Shown: positions 27,943 through 37,773, counted from the first letter of the stretch. The stretch: 46,366 nucleotides of DNA from Sedimentibacter hydroxybenzoicus DSM 7310 (GCF_013403245.1 NZ_JACBNQ010000025.1:1-46366); one strand, 5' to 3'. Made by a program: numbers and translations. Notes: generated by a model from the letters alone, not told the origin.

Positions 27943-29277
27943 ATGATACATTTATTTAAAATGAACGACATGTATTTTGCGGTTGATACAAACAGTGGCT
28001 TAGTACATGTAGTTGACGAAATAATTTACGATTTATTAAACGATGACAGCTTCAAATGCGATCATAAGGTTAAGGAACTGGAAAATAAGCATGGCAGGGA
28101 TATAGTCAGTGAAGCAATATCCGAAATAAATTATCTCATAGTTAATAACATGCTTTATACAGAGGAAACGAATGCGGTAAATAAAATTAAACCGGCAATT
28201 AAAGCAATGTGCTTAAACATGACTCATGACTGCAACCTGAGATGCGAATATTGTTTTGCTTCACAAGGAAGCTACAAGGGTGAAAGAGAAATTTTGAGCT
28301 ATGAAACCGGTAAAAAGGCATTTGATTTTTTAGTTAATAATTCGGGACTCAGAAGAAATTTAGAAGTAGATTTCTTTGGCGGTGAGCCGTTAATGAATTT
28401 TGAAACTATCAAAAAGCTTGTGGATTACGGCAGGTCATTAGAAGAAAAACACAATAAGCATTTCAGATTTACAATTACTACAAACGGTGTGCTTTTAGAT
28501 GACGAAAAAATCGATTATATAAATGAAAATATGGACAATGTTGTTTTAAGCATTGACGGCAGAAAATCTACAAATGACCGTATGCGCAAAACAATCAATG
28601 AAAAGGGAAGCTATGAGACAATCGTAAAGAACTTTCAAAATTTTGTTTCTAAAAGAATGGACAAGGATTACTTTGCACGAGGAACATTTACCGCATATAA
28701 TTTAGATTTTTCAGAGGATGTTAAGCATATCCGCGATTTAGGATTCGATAAAATATCTGTGGAGCCTGTTGTAGCAAGTCCTGAAGAAAAATACGCCTTG
28801 AAGGAAGAGCATCTGGAAATTCTTAAGGAAGAATATGAAAAGCTGACTGAGCTTTATCTTGAAAGCAATAAAGAAGAGAATAAAAAGTTTAATTTCTTCC
28901 ATTTTAATATTGAGCTTGACGGAGGTCCGTGCATCTATAAAAGATCAATTGGTTGCGGAGCGGGAACGGAATATGTTGCCATAACTCCCAACGGAGATAT
29001 ATATCCATGCCATCAGTTTGTGGGACAGGATGAGTTTGTTATAGGAAATGTTGATGAAGGCATTTGCAATGAAGAAATAACAGATAAATTTAAAAATGTA
29101 TCTGTAAATGAAAAGCCTGTGTGTAAGGATTGCTGGGCTAAGTACTATTGCAGCGGCGGATGTCATGCCAATGCATATAATTTCAACAAGGACTTTAACA
29201 TACCGTACAGTGTGGGGTGCGAGTTAGAGAAAAAACGTATAGAATGTTCAATATATATTAAGGGCAAATTGTCATAA
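27943..29277 (+). CDS. scfB: SCIFF thioether maturase, radical SAM/SPASM
   Basis: A 444-residue radical SAM enzyme. The cluster motif CxxxCxxC is at Cys97, Cys101 and Cys104 (CNLRCEYCF). The C-terminal SPASM/twitch region carries further Cys, including GCGAGTEY, PCHQF, CKDCWAKYYCSGGC and a final GCELEKKRIEC. An N-terminal peptide-recognition region (about 1-85) resembles RRE domains. It installs sactionine-class/ranthionine thioether links on ScfA, just upstream. CGGAGG precedes the ATG. Confidence 0.95.
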   Translation: MIHLFKMNDMYFAVDTNSGLVHVVDEIIYDLLNDDSFKCDHKVKELENKHGRDIVSEAISEINYLIVNNMLYTEETNAVNKIKPAIKAMCLNMTHDCNLRCEYCFASQGSYKGEREILSYETGKKAFDFLVNNSGLRRNLEVDFFGGEPLMNFETIKKLVDYGRSLEEKHNKHFRFTITTNGVLLDDEKIDYINENMDNVVLSIDGRKSTNDRMRKTINEKGSYETIVKNFQNFVSKRMDKDYFARGTFTAYNLDFSEDVKHIRDLGFDKISVEPVVASPEEKYALKEEHLEILKEEYEKLTELYLESNKEENKKFNFFHFNIELDGGPCIYKRSIGCGAGTEYVAITPNGDIYPCHQFVGQDEFVIGNVDEGICNEEITDKFKNVSVNEKPVCKDCWAKYYCSGGCHANAYNFNKDFNIPYSVGCELEKKRIECSIYIKGKLS

Positions 29278-29395
29278 TAATCTAAAATATAGTTTGATAA
29301 TAAAAAATTGTGGTAAATATATACTATTGTATAGTATAATGTAAACATCAATATTTTAGGAAAATTTATTTAAACAACAGGAGAGGAGTGTAAGT

Positions 29396-29896
29396 ATGCA
29401 AATTGGGTTTATAGTAGTATTAATAATAGCAATATTCGTTGCGATCTTTTCTATTCAGAACGGAGATTTAGTCAGCTTGGATTTGTTTCTGGCAAGAGTC
29501 GATATGCCTTTAGCCGTAATAATAATGGTATGTATTATTATTGGAGCTGTTTTAGTATTGGCATTAGGTACAACAAGACAATTTAAGAAAAGATCCGAAT
29601 CAAAGGAACTTAAAAATAAGATCAAAACCCTTGAAAACGACAAGATGCTTGTTGACAAAACCGTTAATGATTTACAGCAGGAAATACAAACATTAACGGA
29701 AAAAAACAATGAACTTTTATCAAAAATTTCTGAGCTTGAGGAAAAAACTAAAACACAAAAAGAAACGATTGAAATATTTAGTAATGAAATAAAAGCATTA
29801 AAAAATGAATTAGAGTCTAAGGTTGATTCTGATACTATAAACGAAAGCGTCGGCACTGAATTAAACGATGAAAAAAGTGAAGCTGAAAGTGAATGA
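29396..29896 (+). CDS. LapA-domain protein with long coiled coil
   Basis: 166 residues. Two N-terminal membrane helices (about 3-20 and 38-57) frame the FSIQNGDLVSLDLF pattern of the LapA/DUF1049 family. Then a charged coiled coil of about 80 residues (heptad-rich, LEEKTKTQKETIE) and an acidic tail. LapA-like proteins are small inner-membrane scaffolds in LPS or envelope assembly in Gram-negatives; in Firmicutes the function is unknown. It overlaps recJ by 29 bases. AGGAGAGGAG lies ahead of the start. Confidence 0.8.
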   Translation: MQIGFIVVLIIAIFVAIFSIQNGDLVSLDLFLARVDMPLAVIIMVCIIIGAVLVLALGTTRQFKKRSESKELKNKIKTLENDKMLVDKTVNDLQQEIQTLTEKNNELLSKISELEEKTKTQKETIEIFSNEIKALKNELESKVDSDTINESVGTELNDEKSEAESE

Positions 29897-31787
29897 ATAT
29901 GATCAGAAAGATATTGATGATATAAGTAAAAAATTCAATCTTTCCGACATATCCTCAAGGATATTGTTAAACAGAAATTTAAGAACATTTGATGAGATAG
30001 AAGAATTTCTTGACCCGGATTATAAATACTTCGAAAGCGCAGAAAATTATAAAGATTTACAAAAGGGCGCTGATAGAATTTTAGAAGCTGTAAAAAACAG
30101 CGAGCATATGGTAGTTTATGGAGATTATGATGTTGACGGAGTTACTTCCATTTGCCAATTCATAATTTTGCTTAAAAAGGCAGGCGCAAGCATAGAATAT
30201 TATGTTCCCGAAAGAGAAACAGAGGGCTATGGCATAAGCTCAGATTTTATAGGGATGTTAAAAGATAATTCTATAAAAGCAGATTTGATTATAACAGTTG
30301 ACTGCGGTATAGCTGAAATAGAGAAAATACGTGAAATAAGCAGTTTAAACAAGGATGTTATTATTTTAGATCACCATCAGTGCAAAGAGGAATTGCCTGA
30401 CGCATATGCTATAATTAATCCAAAACAAAAAGATTGTCCGTCAAAAAATAAGCAGCTTTGTGCTTCCGGACTATCTTTTAAATTTTTGAAGGCTTTAAAC
30501 AAATATCTGAATGTACAAAATGTAGAAGATATTTTATTGGAGCTTGCGTGCTTAGGAACGATTGCAGATATTGTTGACTTAATAGGGGATAATAGAATTA
30601 TTGCCAAAAACGGATTAAAAAAGATTAACAATACAAAGCTTATCGGCTTGAAGAAGCTTATGGAGGTAGCCGGAATAAAGGATAAGGAAATTGATTCATT
30701 TCATATCGGATTTATTGTGGCACCCAGAATAAATGCTGCAGGCAGAATGGATACGGCTAAAAAAGCCATAAAACTTTTACTTGTTGAGGATGAAAACGAG
30801 GCAGAGCTCCTTGCTTTGGAGCTTGAAAGCTTAAATTTATTGAGAAAGAAAGCAGAAAGTGTAATTTTTGAAGAAGCTGTTAAGAAAATAGAAACGGAAT
30901 TTTTATATAGGAAAAATATAATCGTTGTATATGGAACTGATTGGCATGAGGGAGTACTTGGCATTGTTGCATCAAGGCTTACTGAAAAGTATGAAAGACC
31001 GAGTGTTGTTATTTCCGTAAAGGATAATGTAGGAAAGGGCTCTGCAAGGAGCTTGGACTATTTAGATATTTTTGAAAGTTTTAAAGCGGCAGATTCATAC
31101 TTAGTTAAATATGGCGGTCACAAGCTTGCTGCCGGTTTAACCATACAAGAAGAAAATATAAATGCTTTCTCTAATGAATTAAACAACTACATTCAAGATC
31201 AATATGAAGAAATAAACGTAAAGGAAATTTCTGCTGATTCTTATGTATACGTAAAAGATTTAAATATTGATCTGTATAATGAAATATGTAAATTTGAACC
31301 ATTTGGCGCCGGTAACCACACCCCGCTTCTTGCACTTTCCAAACCGTCCATAAAAAGCATTAAAAAAGTAGGAAAGGACGGAAATCATTTAAGCATTGTG
31401 TTAACAGACGGAAGCAACGACATATCGGTCATTGGATTTAATAAAATTAATTTATTGGAAAAAGCCCTTACGAAACCATATGCATATGCAGTTACATTAT
31501 GTTTAAATGAATTTAACGGAAGAAAATCAATTCAGTTGATTTTACAGAATATAGAAGAAGATGAAGCGTTTGAATATAGTATTGACGAAGAAAAATTAAA
31601 GATGATTAATTCAATCATTAATAAAACTAAATCAAAAATAATTAAAACCGATATATTTATGCTTGTTGAAAAGCTAAACAGATTATATAATACTAAAATA
31701 ACAGCGGAAGAAATTATTTGTATGTTGAAAAAAGCAAACAATATACAGTATGCATTGAAGGAAACTATGCTGTATATAAAAAAATAG
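29868..31787 (+). CDS. recJ: Single-strand-specific exonuclease RecJ
   Basis: A 639-residue DHH-family 5-prime to 3-prime ssDNA exonuclease. The metal motif DYDVD lies at residues 86-90, a VDCG motif near 144-147 and the DHH signature at 168-170. The DHHA1 part has YGGHKLAAG, followed by an OB domain and a C-terminal extension. The first Met at 29868 has no clear RBS and lies within lapA; translational coupling is likely, though a nearby GTG could also be used. Upstream of apt and relA, a common clostridial arrangement. Confidence 0.93.
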   Translation: MKKVKLKVNEYDQKDIDDISKKFNLSDISSRILLNRNLRTFDEIEEFLDPDYKYFESAENYKDLQKGADRILEAVKNSEHMVVYGDYDVDGVTSICQFIILLKKAGASIEYYVPERETEGYGISSDFIGMLKDNSIKADLIITVDCGIAEIEKIREISSLNKDVIILDHHQCKEELPDAYAIINPKQKDCPSKNKQLCASGLSFKFLKALNKYLNVQNVEDILLELACLGTIADIVDLIGDNRIIAKNGLKKINNTKLIGLKKLMEVAGIKDKEIDSFHIGFIVAPRINAAGRMDTAKKAIKLLLVEDENEAELLALELESLNLLRKKAESVIFEEAVKKIETEFLYRKNIIVVYGTDWHEGVLGIVASRLTEKYERPSVVISVKDNVGKGSARSLDYLDIFESFKAADSYLVKYGGHKLAAGLTIQEENINAFSNELNNYIQDQYEEINVKEISADSYVYVKDLNIDLYNEICKFEPFGAGNHTPLLALSKPSIKSIKKVGKDGNHLSIVLTDGSNDISVIGFNKINLLEKALTKPYAYAVTLCLNEFNGRKSIQLILQNIEEDEAFEYSIDEEKLKMINSIINKTKSKIIKTDIFMLVEKLNRLYNTKITAEEIICMLKKANNIQYALKETMLYIKK

Positions 31788-31808
31788 AGCTTATCCGGAG
31801 GATATAAT

Positions 31809-32321
31809 ATGGACTTAAAAGAGAAAATCAGAGTAATTGATGGATTTCCTGCAGAAGGAATCAGTTTTAAGGATATTACAACACTTTTGAAGGATGCTGA
31901 TGCATTAAAGGATTGTATTAATCAAATGGCGGAAAGATTTAAGGATGTTCATGTTGATATAGTAATAGGACCTGAATCAAGAGGATTTATTTTTGCTACA
32001 CCTCTTGCCTATTTATTAGGAACAGGTTTTGTACCTGTAAGAAAACCGGGGAAGCTTCCTGCTGAAACAATAAGCTACGAATATAAGCTTGAATATGGAA
32101 CCGATAAGTTGGAAATCCACAAAGATGCAATCCAGCCGGGTCAGAAGGTATTGATAATAGATGATTTATTAGCTACCGGAGGAACTATGTATGCAGCCGC
32201 TAAACTTGTAGAAAAGCTTGGCGGAGAAGTAGTGGGACTTGGTTTTTTAATAGAACTTAACGATTTAAACGGAAGAGAAAAATTAGAAGGATACAAGGTA
32301 GAATCATTGATTCAGTATTAA
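31809..32321 (+). CDS. apt: Adenine phosphoribosyltransferase
   Basis: A 170-residue enzyme that salvages adenine to AMP using PRPP. The PRPP-binding motif [13 protein letters not shown] spans residues 114-126, and GPESRGF is present near 54-60. AGGAGG precedes the ATG. Its stop codon sits inside a perfect 14-bp inverted repeat (32309-32340). Confidence 0.97.
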   Translation: MDLKEKIRVIDGFPAEGISFKDITTLLKDADALKDCINQMAERFKDVHVDIVIGPESRGFIFATPLAYLLGTGFVPVRKPGKLPAETISYEYKLEYGTDKLEIHKDAIQPGQKVLIIDDLLATGGTMYAAAKLVEKLGGEVVGLGFLIELNDLNGREKLEGYKVESLIQY

Positions 32322-32504
32322 CTAAAGTTAATACTGAATCAGTGAACAGTGAACAGTGAACAGTGAACAATGAATAAGCAGATGACCCAAACTTTTGATT
32401 TGGTGTCAGTCGCTTATACTGTATGTGAAATAAAAGAAATTGTGCACGGCACAATTTTCATTAACTGTTAGTTGTTCATTGTTAATTGTTCATTATTCAT
32501 TGTT
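32309..32504 (+). repeat. Compound repeat block between apt and relA
   Basis: Four nested layers are visible. A perfect 14-bp hairpin (32309-32322 with 32327-32340) contains the apt stop codon. A tandem array of AGTGAAC is repeated four times (32341-32368). Inverted ends AACAATGAATAA (32366-32377) and TTATTCATTGTT (32493-32504) bracket the block. Between these lies copy 3 of the dispersed element (32378-32424). Confidence 0.75.
32378..32424 (+). repeat. Dispersed element, copy 3
   Basis: GCAGATGACCCAAAC, loop, GATTTGGTGTCAGTCGCTTATACTGTAT. It matches copy 2 at most positions after the short loop and is bracketed by AACAATGAATAA-type inverted repeats, unlike copies 1 and 2. Confidence 0.7.
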
Positions 32505-32516
32505 ACAGGAGATAAC

Positions 32517-34697
32517 ATGCTTGAAAATTTAATCAATCAAATTGAATCATACAATCCAAATGCAGATATAGCGGTTGTGGCCAAGGCATACAATTATGCG
32601 GAAATGGCTCACTCAAATGCACAAACAAGATTTTCCGGTGAAAGATATTTCGTTCACCCTTACCATGTTGCGCTCATTTTAGCCGACTTACACGTTGATG
32701 TTCAAACAATTGCAGCCGGACTTCTCCATGATGTAGTTGAGGATACAGGTATAACCGATGATGATATAAAAAGAGAATTCGGCGTAGAAATTGCCAATAT
32801 GGTTGACGGTGTTACAAAGCTGAGTAAGGTCAAATACAGAAATAAAGAGGAACGTCAGGCTGAATCATTAAGAAAAATGATAATTGCAATGTCAAAGGAT
32901 ATCAGAGTGGTTATCATAAAGCTTGCCGACCGCCTGCATAACATCAGAACCCTTGAGTACATGCCGAAAGAGAAGCAATACCAAAAAGCAATGGAAACCA
33001 TCGAAATATATGCTCCGATTGCAAATCGTCTCGGTATGGCTTCAATTAAGTGGGAATTAGAGGATTTGAGCTTAAAGTATATAGATCCTGACGGATATGA
33101 GGATCTGGTAAGAAAGGTACAGGAAAAAAGCGAGAAACGTAAGGATTATATTGATCATATTATTTCAATTATGTACGAACAACTCAATGAGTCCAATATA
33201 CCGGCAGATATTAAGGGAAGACCGAAAAGTTTGTATTCAATTTATAAGAAAATGTATTTCAAGCATAAAACATTTGAACAAATATATGATTTAATAGCAG
33301 TGAGACTAATTGTTGACAGCATTAAGGATTGTTACGGTGCATTAGGTACTGTTCATACATTATGGAAACCTATACCCGGAAGGTTTAAGGACTATATTGC
33401 AATGCCTAAGCCAAATATGTATCAATCGTTGCATACCACGGTTATAGGTCCTCAGGGAGAACCCTTTGAAATACAAATCAGAACATTAGATATGCATAGA
33501 ACTGCCGAATACGGTATCGCAGCGCATTGGAAATATAAAGAAGGAATTGATGAGCAAGCTCATTATGAGGAAAAATTGAACTGGTTGCGACAAATGCTCG
33601 AATGGCAACAGGAAACAAATGATCCTCAGGAGTTTATGGAATCATTAAAAATAGATTTGTATGCCGATGAGGTATTTGTATTTACTCCGAAGGGGGAGGT
33701 CGTAAATCTGCCTACAGGTTCAACACCGATAGATTTTGCGTACAGAGTTCACAGTGCTGTGGGTAATAAGTGTGTTGGTGCTAAGGTTAACGGGCGAATC
33801 GTTCCGATTGATACAAAACTTAGAACCGGGGATCAGGTAGAAGTTTTAACGTCGCAGCAAAGCAATGGTCCCAGCAGGGATTGGCTTAAAATTGCCGCAT
33901 CAAGTCAGGCTAAATCGAAAATCAGAAAATTCTTTAAAGAAAGAGATAAAGAATTCAATGTTGAAAAAGGTAAGGAGCTTGTTGAGAGAGAAATCAAGAA
34001 ACAAGGATTTTTGGTCGGTGATTTGTTAAAGGATGATTGGGTTAAAACAGTTGCCGAAAAATACAGTCTGTACACCGCAAGTAATCTTTATGCGGCGGTT
34101 GGTAATGGGGGCATCACCGAAAATCAAATAGTAAACAGATTAAAGCTAATTTATCTTGAAAAAAATAAAGATAAAATAGAGCTTGAAAAAATTGAAAGCC
34201 TTGAGAAAAATGTTGCCAATAAAGCACCTTCAAGTATTGAGAAGCATGCTTCAGGTGTTATAATAAAAGGTATAGATAATGTTAAAATTCGCTTTTCCAA
34301 GTGCTGCACTCCGGTACCCGGAGATGCAATCGTTGGATATATAACGAGGGGAAGAGGAGTTTCAGTGCACAGAGCCGACTGTACAAATATACATGATTTA
34401 AACGATAGCGAAGACCAAAGATTTATAGAGGTTGAATGGGATACGGGTAAGAAGGTAAAATTTGTGAGCGAGCTTCAGATTAAAGCTCTTGACAGACCAA
34501 AATTTTTGCAGGATCTTACTAATTTATATTCTGAAGCAAAATTAAATGCCGTATCTTTAAATTTGAGAGTTAATAAAGAGAGAATAGCAATTGTTGATAT
34601 AGGCTTTGAAATACAGGAAACTAAACAGATAGAAGATTTAATTAAAAAAATTAAAAGATTAGACGGTGTATTGGAAGTTTACAGAAATAAGAAGTAA
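32517..34697 (+). CDS. relA: Bifunctional (p)ppGpp synthetase/hydrolase, Rel/SpoT family
   Basis: About 726 residues. The N-terminal HD hydrolase domain has an intact HD motif (LLHDVVEDT), so hydrolase activity is expected. The synthetase domain carries GRPKSLYSIYKKM and MYQSLHTTVIG. TGS (VFVFTPKGEVVNLPTG), a conserved-Cys region (KCCTPVPGD) and a C-terminal ACT domain follow. The frame extends upstream into the repeat to 32472, but AGGAGAT at 32507-32513 and the family N-terminus set the start at 32517. It governs the stringent response. Confidence 0.96.
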   Translation: MLENLINQIESYNPNADIAVVAKAYNYAEMAHSNAQTRFSGERYFVHPYHVALILADLHVDVQTIAAGLLHDVVEDTGITDDDIKREFGVEIANMVDGVTKLSKVKYRNKEERQAESLRKMIIAMSKDIRVVIIKLADRLHNIRTLEYMPKEKQYQKAMETIEIYAPIANRLGMASIKWELEDLSLKYIDPDGYEDLVRKVQEKSEKRKDYIDHIISIMYEQLNESNIPADIKGRPKSLYSIYKKMYFKHKTFEQIYDLIAVRLIVDSIKDCYGALGTVHTLWKPIPGRFKDYIAMPKPNMYQSLHTTVIGPQGEPFEIQIRTLDMHRTAEYGIAAHWKYKEGIDEQAHYEEKLNWLRQMLEWQQETNDPQEFMESLKIDLYADEVFVFTPKGEVVNLPTGSTPIDFAYRVHSAVGNKCVGAKVNGRIVPIDTKLRTGDQVEVLTSQQSNGPSRDWLKIAASSQAKSKIRKFFKERDKEFNVEKGKELVEREIKKQGFLVGDLLKDDWVKTVAEKYSLYTASNLYAAVGNGGITENQIVNRLKLIYLEKNKDKIELEKIESLEKNVANKAPSSIEKHASGVIIKGIDNVKIRFSKCCTPVPGDAIVGYITRGRGVSVHRADCTNIHDLNDSEDQRFIEVEWDTGKKVKFVSELQIKALDRPKFLQDLTNLYSEAKLNAVSLNLRVNKERIAIVDIGFEIQETKQIEDLIKKIKRLDGVLEVYRNKK

Positions 34698-34706
34698 AAG
34701 CATTTT

Positions 34707-34743
34707 GTCATCCTGAGATTTTTCACTTGAGGTTCAGAATGAC
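34707..34743. repeat. Short GTCATCCTGAG element
   Basis: GTCATCCTGAG ... TTCAGAATGAC forms an imperfect inverted repeat in the relA-dtd gap. It is a shortened relative of the element at 3407-3478. Confidence 0.6.
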
Positions 34744-34801
34744 AGAGCGGTGTCATCTGTATAGCTTTATTCATAGCAGACAAATAACAGGAGAATAAGA
34801 A

Positions 34802-35251
34802 ATGAGAGCAGTTGTGCAACGCGTAAAGCGTGCAAATGTAACGGTTGACAATAAGGTAATCGGTGAAATCAACCATGGTATTTTACTATTGTTAGGCGTT
34901 GAAGGCAATGACGATGCAAAGGATTTGGAATATATGTGTGATAAGGTTCCGAATTTAAGAATATTTGAAGATGAAAACGGAAAAATGAATAAGAGCTTGT
35001 TGGATGTGGGTGGGAGTTTGCTGATTATATCACAATTCACTCTTCTTGGTGATGCGAGAAAAGGCAGAAGACCAAGTTTCACTGAAGCTGCTCAACCAGA
35101 CAAAGCAATACCCATGTACACAAAATTTATCAGCAGCATGAAGGAAAAGAACATATTTACTCAAGAGGGTGAATTTGGAGCTGATATGCAGGTTGAATTG
35201 GTAAATGACGGACCTGTTACGATACTTTTAGACAGTAAAAAAGGTTTTTAG
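34802..35251 (+). CDS. dtd: D-aminoacyl-tRNA deacylase
   Basis: A 149-residue enzyme that cleaves D-amino acids (and Gly) mis-attached to tRNA. Family motifs [17 protein letters not shown] and, near the end, [11 protein letters not shown] are intact; together they form the cross-dimer active site. GGAGAA precedes the ATG. Follows relA and precedes an MBL hydrolase and hemZ, as in other Clostridia. Confidence 0.97.
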   Translation: MRAVVQRVKRANVTVDNKVIGEINHGILLLLGVEGNDDAKDLEYMCDKVPNLRIFEDENGKMNKSLLDVGGSLLIISQFTLLGDARKGRRPSFTEAAQPDKAIPMYTKFISSMKEKNIFTQEGEFGADMQVELVNDGPVTILLDSKKGF

Positions 35252-35260
35252 GAGGAGCTT

Positions 35261-35881
35261 ATGATATTTAAAGGATTTGCAGTTGGTTCATATTATTCTA
35301 ATTGTTATATAATTGGAAGTGAAATTAGCAGGGAAACGGCAATTATTGATCCAGGTGCGGATTTTAATAAAATTGAAAGTTTGATAGAGGAACTTAAGTT
35401 AATCCCTAAAATGATTATTCTTACACATTTTCACGGAGACCACATAGGTGCTGTCTTAGATATTGTTGAAAAATATGGTGCTAAAGTATACATACATAAG
35501 GATGACGCCGAATATCTGAAGGATAGCAATATAAATTTTTCCAAACAAATAGTGGGAAAAAATATTTCAATTAAACCTGATGTATTGCTTAATGACGGGG
35601 ACGTATTGGAGCTTGGAGAATTAAAATTTGAAATTATACATACTCCCGGGCACACTAAGGGAGGAGTTTGTATCAAGGTAGGCAATATAATGATGACAGG
35701 TGATACATTGTTTAACAAATCAATAGGCAGGACTGATTTACCCGGAGGATCATACGAAGAATTAATTAAGTCTGTAACAGAAAAAATCTTTAAATATGAT
35801 GAAGACATCACTATTTATCCCGGTCACAATTCTCCTTCAACGATAAAATCCGAAAAGCTCGGCAATCCATTTTTTAATTAA
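35261..35881 (+). CDS. Metallo-beta-lactamase-fold hydrolase (glyoxalase II-like)
   Basis: 206 residues. The zinc-binding motif is THFHGDH, with the later ligands in HTPGHTKGG, TGDTLF and YPGHN. Architecture matches the YcbL/GloB-like branch of the family. The physiological thioester or lactone substrate is unknown. It starts 10 bases after dtd and ends 7 bases before hemZ, so all are probably co-transcribed. Confidence 0.9.
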   Translation: MIFKGFAVGSYYSNCYIIGSEISRETAIIDPGADFNKIESLIEELKLIPKMIILTHFHGDHIGAVLDIVEKYGAKVYIHKDDAEYLKDSNINFSKQIVGKNISIKPDVLLNDGDVLELGELKFEIIHTPGHTKGGVCIKVGNIMMTGDTLFNKSIGRTDLPGGSYEELIKSVTEKIFKYDEDITIYPGHNSPSTIKSEKLGNPFFN

Positions 35882-35887
35882 AGAAAG

Positions 35888-37360
35888 ATGTTAAAATTTT
35901 ATTTGACAGGGCATAATTTTGAATACGAATCAAGAAATGCCCTACGAGTTTTTGATTTAAATTTACATTATATAATTAAATATTGCAGTGAATTAAACGA
36001 CATTGATAAAGAAGGCCTATGCTTGGCGTCAATATTGAAAGAAAATGATGACATAATTCTGGCCGAAGCATATTTATATAAAGATGGAGCTTTGTTGTAT
36101 CATGCTGCTTTTAACAGTGAAGAAATACTTTTAGAAAGCAATAATGAAAAGAAGCTGAAGAAAACCCTTGTTGTAAAAGCAATTCACAATGTGCTGAAGA
36201 AACACTATAATGTGGAACCGGATTATGGGATTTTAACAGGTGTAAGAGTGATTAAAATTCTGATTACAGCTAAAAATAATTCGAAAAGCGATGATGAAAT
36301 AAACCGGATACTCAAAGACACATATGAAATTAAGAACGACAAAATCAAGCTTCTTTGGGAAATATTAAAGATTGAGAGCAAGTATATATCTGCCGAACAA
36401 AATACAAAAAATTATAATTTATATGTGAGCATACCATTTTGTCCGTCTAAGTGCAGCTATTGTTCCTTTACTTCCTTTGTAAATACAAAAGAGGATAAAA
36501 TTAATGTATATTTAAAGAGTCTGATTTATGAAATTGAAAAAACTATTGAGCTTGCTTTAAAGAAAGATATGAATTTAAATACTGTCTATATTGGGGGAGG
36601 AACGCCTTCAGTACTTAACGAAGCCCAAATTGATTTAATATTTTCTTCGATAAGTAAATACTATGACTTAACTAAGATTAAAGAAGTTACATTTGAAGCA
36701 GGAAGACCAGATACCTTAAGCAGAGAAAAATTAGAATGCTTAAAACGAAACAATGTCAGCAGAATAAGCATCAATCCTCAGACGATGAATGAAAAAACCT
36801 TAAACTTAATCGGAAGAAGCCACACGATAGATGATGTAATTCAAAAATATAAGCTTTCAAAAGAAATAGGGTTTGCAATCAATATGGATGTAATATTAGG
36901 ACTGACAGGTGAAGATGAATCGGATGTCAGAAATACAATAACAGAAATAGTCAAGCTGAAGCCTGAAAATATAACCGTGCACTCGCTGTCATACAAGAAG
37001 AAATCGGAGCTTATGAGAGAAACTCAGGAAATGTCGAAGGATTATGATTTAATGGCTAAAATGCATGAGATTGTCAATGAAAAATGCCAATCATCCGGAT
37101 ATGCTCCATACTATATGTACAGACAAAAAAATATTAAAGGTAATTCAGAAAATATCGGATTTACATTGCCTGATAGGGAATGTATTTATAATATGATTAT
37201 AATTGAGGAATTAGAAACAATACTTGCCTGTGGCTTAGGTGCCTCAAGCAAAATACTTCAGGATAAGGTTAGGCATGAACCGGTCCGGAACTTTAAAAGC
37301 TTAGAGGAGTATAACAGCCGTATACACGAAATAATAAATAAAAAAATAGAATTATTATAG
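35888..37360 (+). CDS. hemZ: Oxygen-independent coproporphyrinogen III oxidase-like HemZ
   Basis: A 490-residue radical SAM protein. The [4Fe-4S] motif is Cys185, Cys189 and Cys192 (FCPSKCSYCSF), preceded by a long N-terminal region characteristic of HemZ rather than HemN. It has the GGGTPSVL and later HemN-like blocks. By family it performs the oxygen-independent decarboxylation in haem synthesis, although some relatives are haem chaperones. No dedicated RBS is evident beyond GAAAG. Confidence 0.9.
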   Translation: MLKFYLTGHNFEYESRNALRVFDLNLHYIIKYCSELNDIDKEGLCLASILKENDDIILAEAYLYKDGALLYHAAFNSEEILLESNNEKKLKKTLVVKAIHNVLKKHYNVEPDYGILTGVRVIKILITAKNNSKSDDEINRILKDTYEIKNDKIKLLWEILKIESKYISAEQNTKNYNLYVSIPFCPSKCSYCSFTSFVNTKEDKINVYLKSLIYEIEKTIELALKKDMNLNTVYIGGGTPSVLNEAQIDLIFSSISKYYDLTKIKEVTFEAGRPDTLSREKLECLKRNNVSRISINPQTMNEKTLNLIGRSHTIDDVIQKYKLSKEIGFAINMDVILGLTGEDESDVRNTITEIVKLKPENITVHSLSYKKKSELMRETQEMSKDYDLMAKMHEIVNEKCQSSGYAPYYMYRQKNIKGNSENIGFTLPDRECIYNMIIIEELETILACGLGASSKILQDKVRHEPVRNFKSLEEYNSRIHEIINKKIELL

Positions 37361-37375
37361 ATTAAAGGAGAGAAA

Positions 37376-37633
37376 ATGAAAAAAATCAAAGCTTTTTATT
37401 TACAAAATTGCCCGCATTGCAAGCGTGCTTTTAAAATGCTTGAAGAATTAAAATCACAAAATTCCAGTTATTCAGAAATTGATATTGAATATATTGAAGA
37501 ATCTGAAAACGTTCAAGCTGCAAGCGCTCACGATTATTACTACGTACCTACATTCTATGTTGACGGAGTAAAAATACATGAAGGTGTTCCAACCTTGGAA
37601 AAATTAGAGGAAGTGCTAAAAAAAGCACTGTAA
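37376..37633 (+). CDS. Glutaredoxin-like thioredoxin-fold protein
   Basis: 85 residues. The redox motif NCPHCKR (Cys12 and Cys15) and the later cis-Pro (YVPTFYVDG) fit a small glutaredoxin/thioredoxin fold. AAGGAG precedes the ATG. Located at the end of the hemZ run. Confidence 0.85.
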   Translation: MKKIKAFYLQNCPHCKRAFKMLEELKSQNSSYSEIDIEYIEESENVQAASAHDYYYVPTFYVDGVKIHEGVPTLEKLEEVLKKAL

Positions 37634-37643
37634 GAACGTAGAT

Positions 37644-37704
37644 AAAACAGGGACGGTTATTTTGTTTCGCATTTGGAAACAAAAAGAACCGTCCCCGTTT
37701 TACG
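37644..37704. repeat. GGGACGGTT hairpin repeat
   Basis: AAAACAGGGACGGTT then TTTGTTTC pairs with GAAACAAA then AACCGTCCCCGTTTT. It shares the GGGGACGGTTCTT core with 1-56, 23101 and 24048. It separates the hemZ-glutaredoxin genes from tetR and may act as a terminator. Confidence 0.75.
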
Positions 37705-37723
37705 TTTTATCTGTAAATAGCGA

Positions 37724-37752
37724 TTGACAATTTGTCAGTTACGTATTATACT
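37724..37752 (+). promoter_or_regulatory. tetR promoter with overlapping operator
   Basis: TTGACA (37724-37729), a 17-base spacer and TATACT (37747-37752). The palindrome TGACAATTTGTCA (37725-37737) overlaps the -35 box, so binding of the TetR protein there would block its own promoter. Confidence 0.8.
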
Positions 37753-37773
37753 AAATCTATAAGGAGAGTAAAA

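Noticed and set aside
29455-29856. 133-codon minus-strand frame opposite the LapA-like gene
   Set aside because: A mirror of the coiled-coil codons (Ser/Leu/Phe-rich) with no RBS.
32340-32510. CRISPR-like array in the GTGAACA tandem region
   Set aside because: Units are 7 bases and contiguous with no spacers; these are simple tandem repeats.
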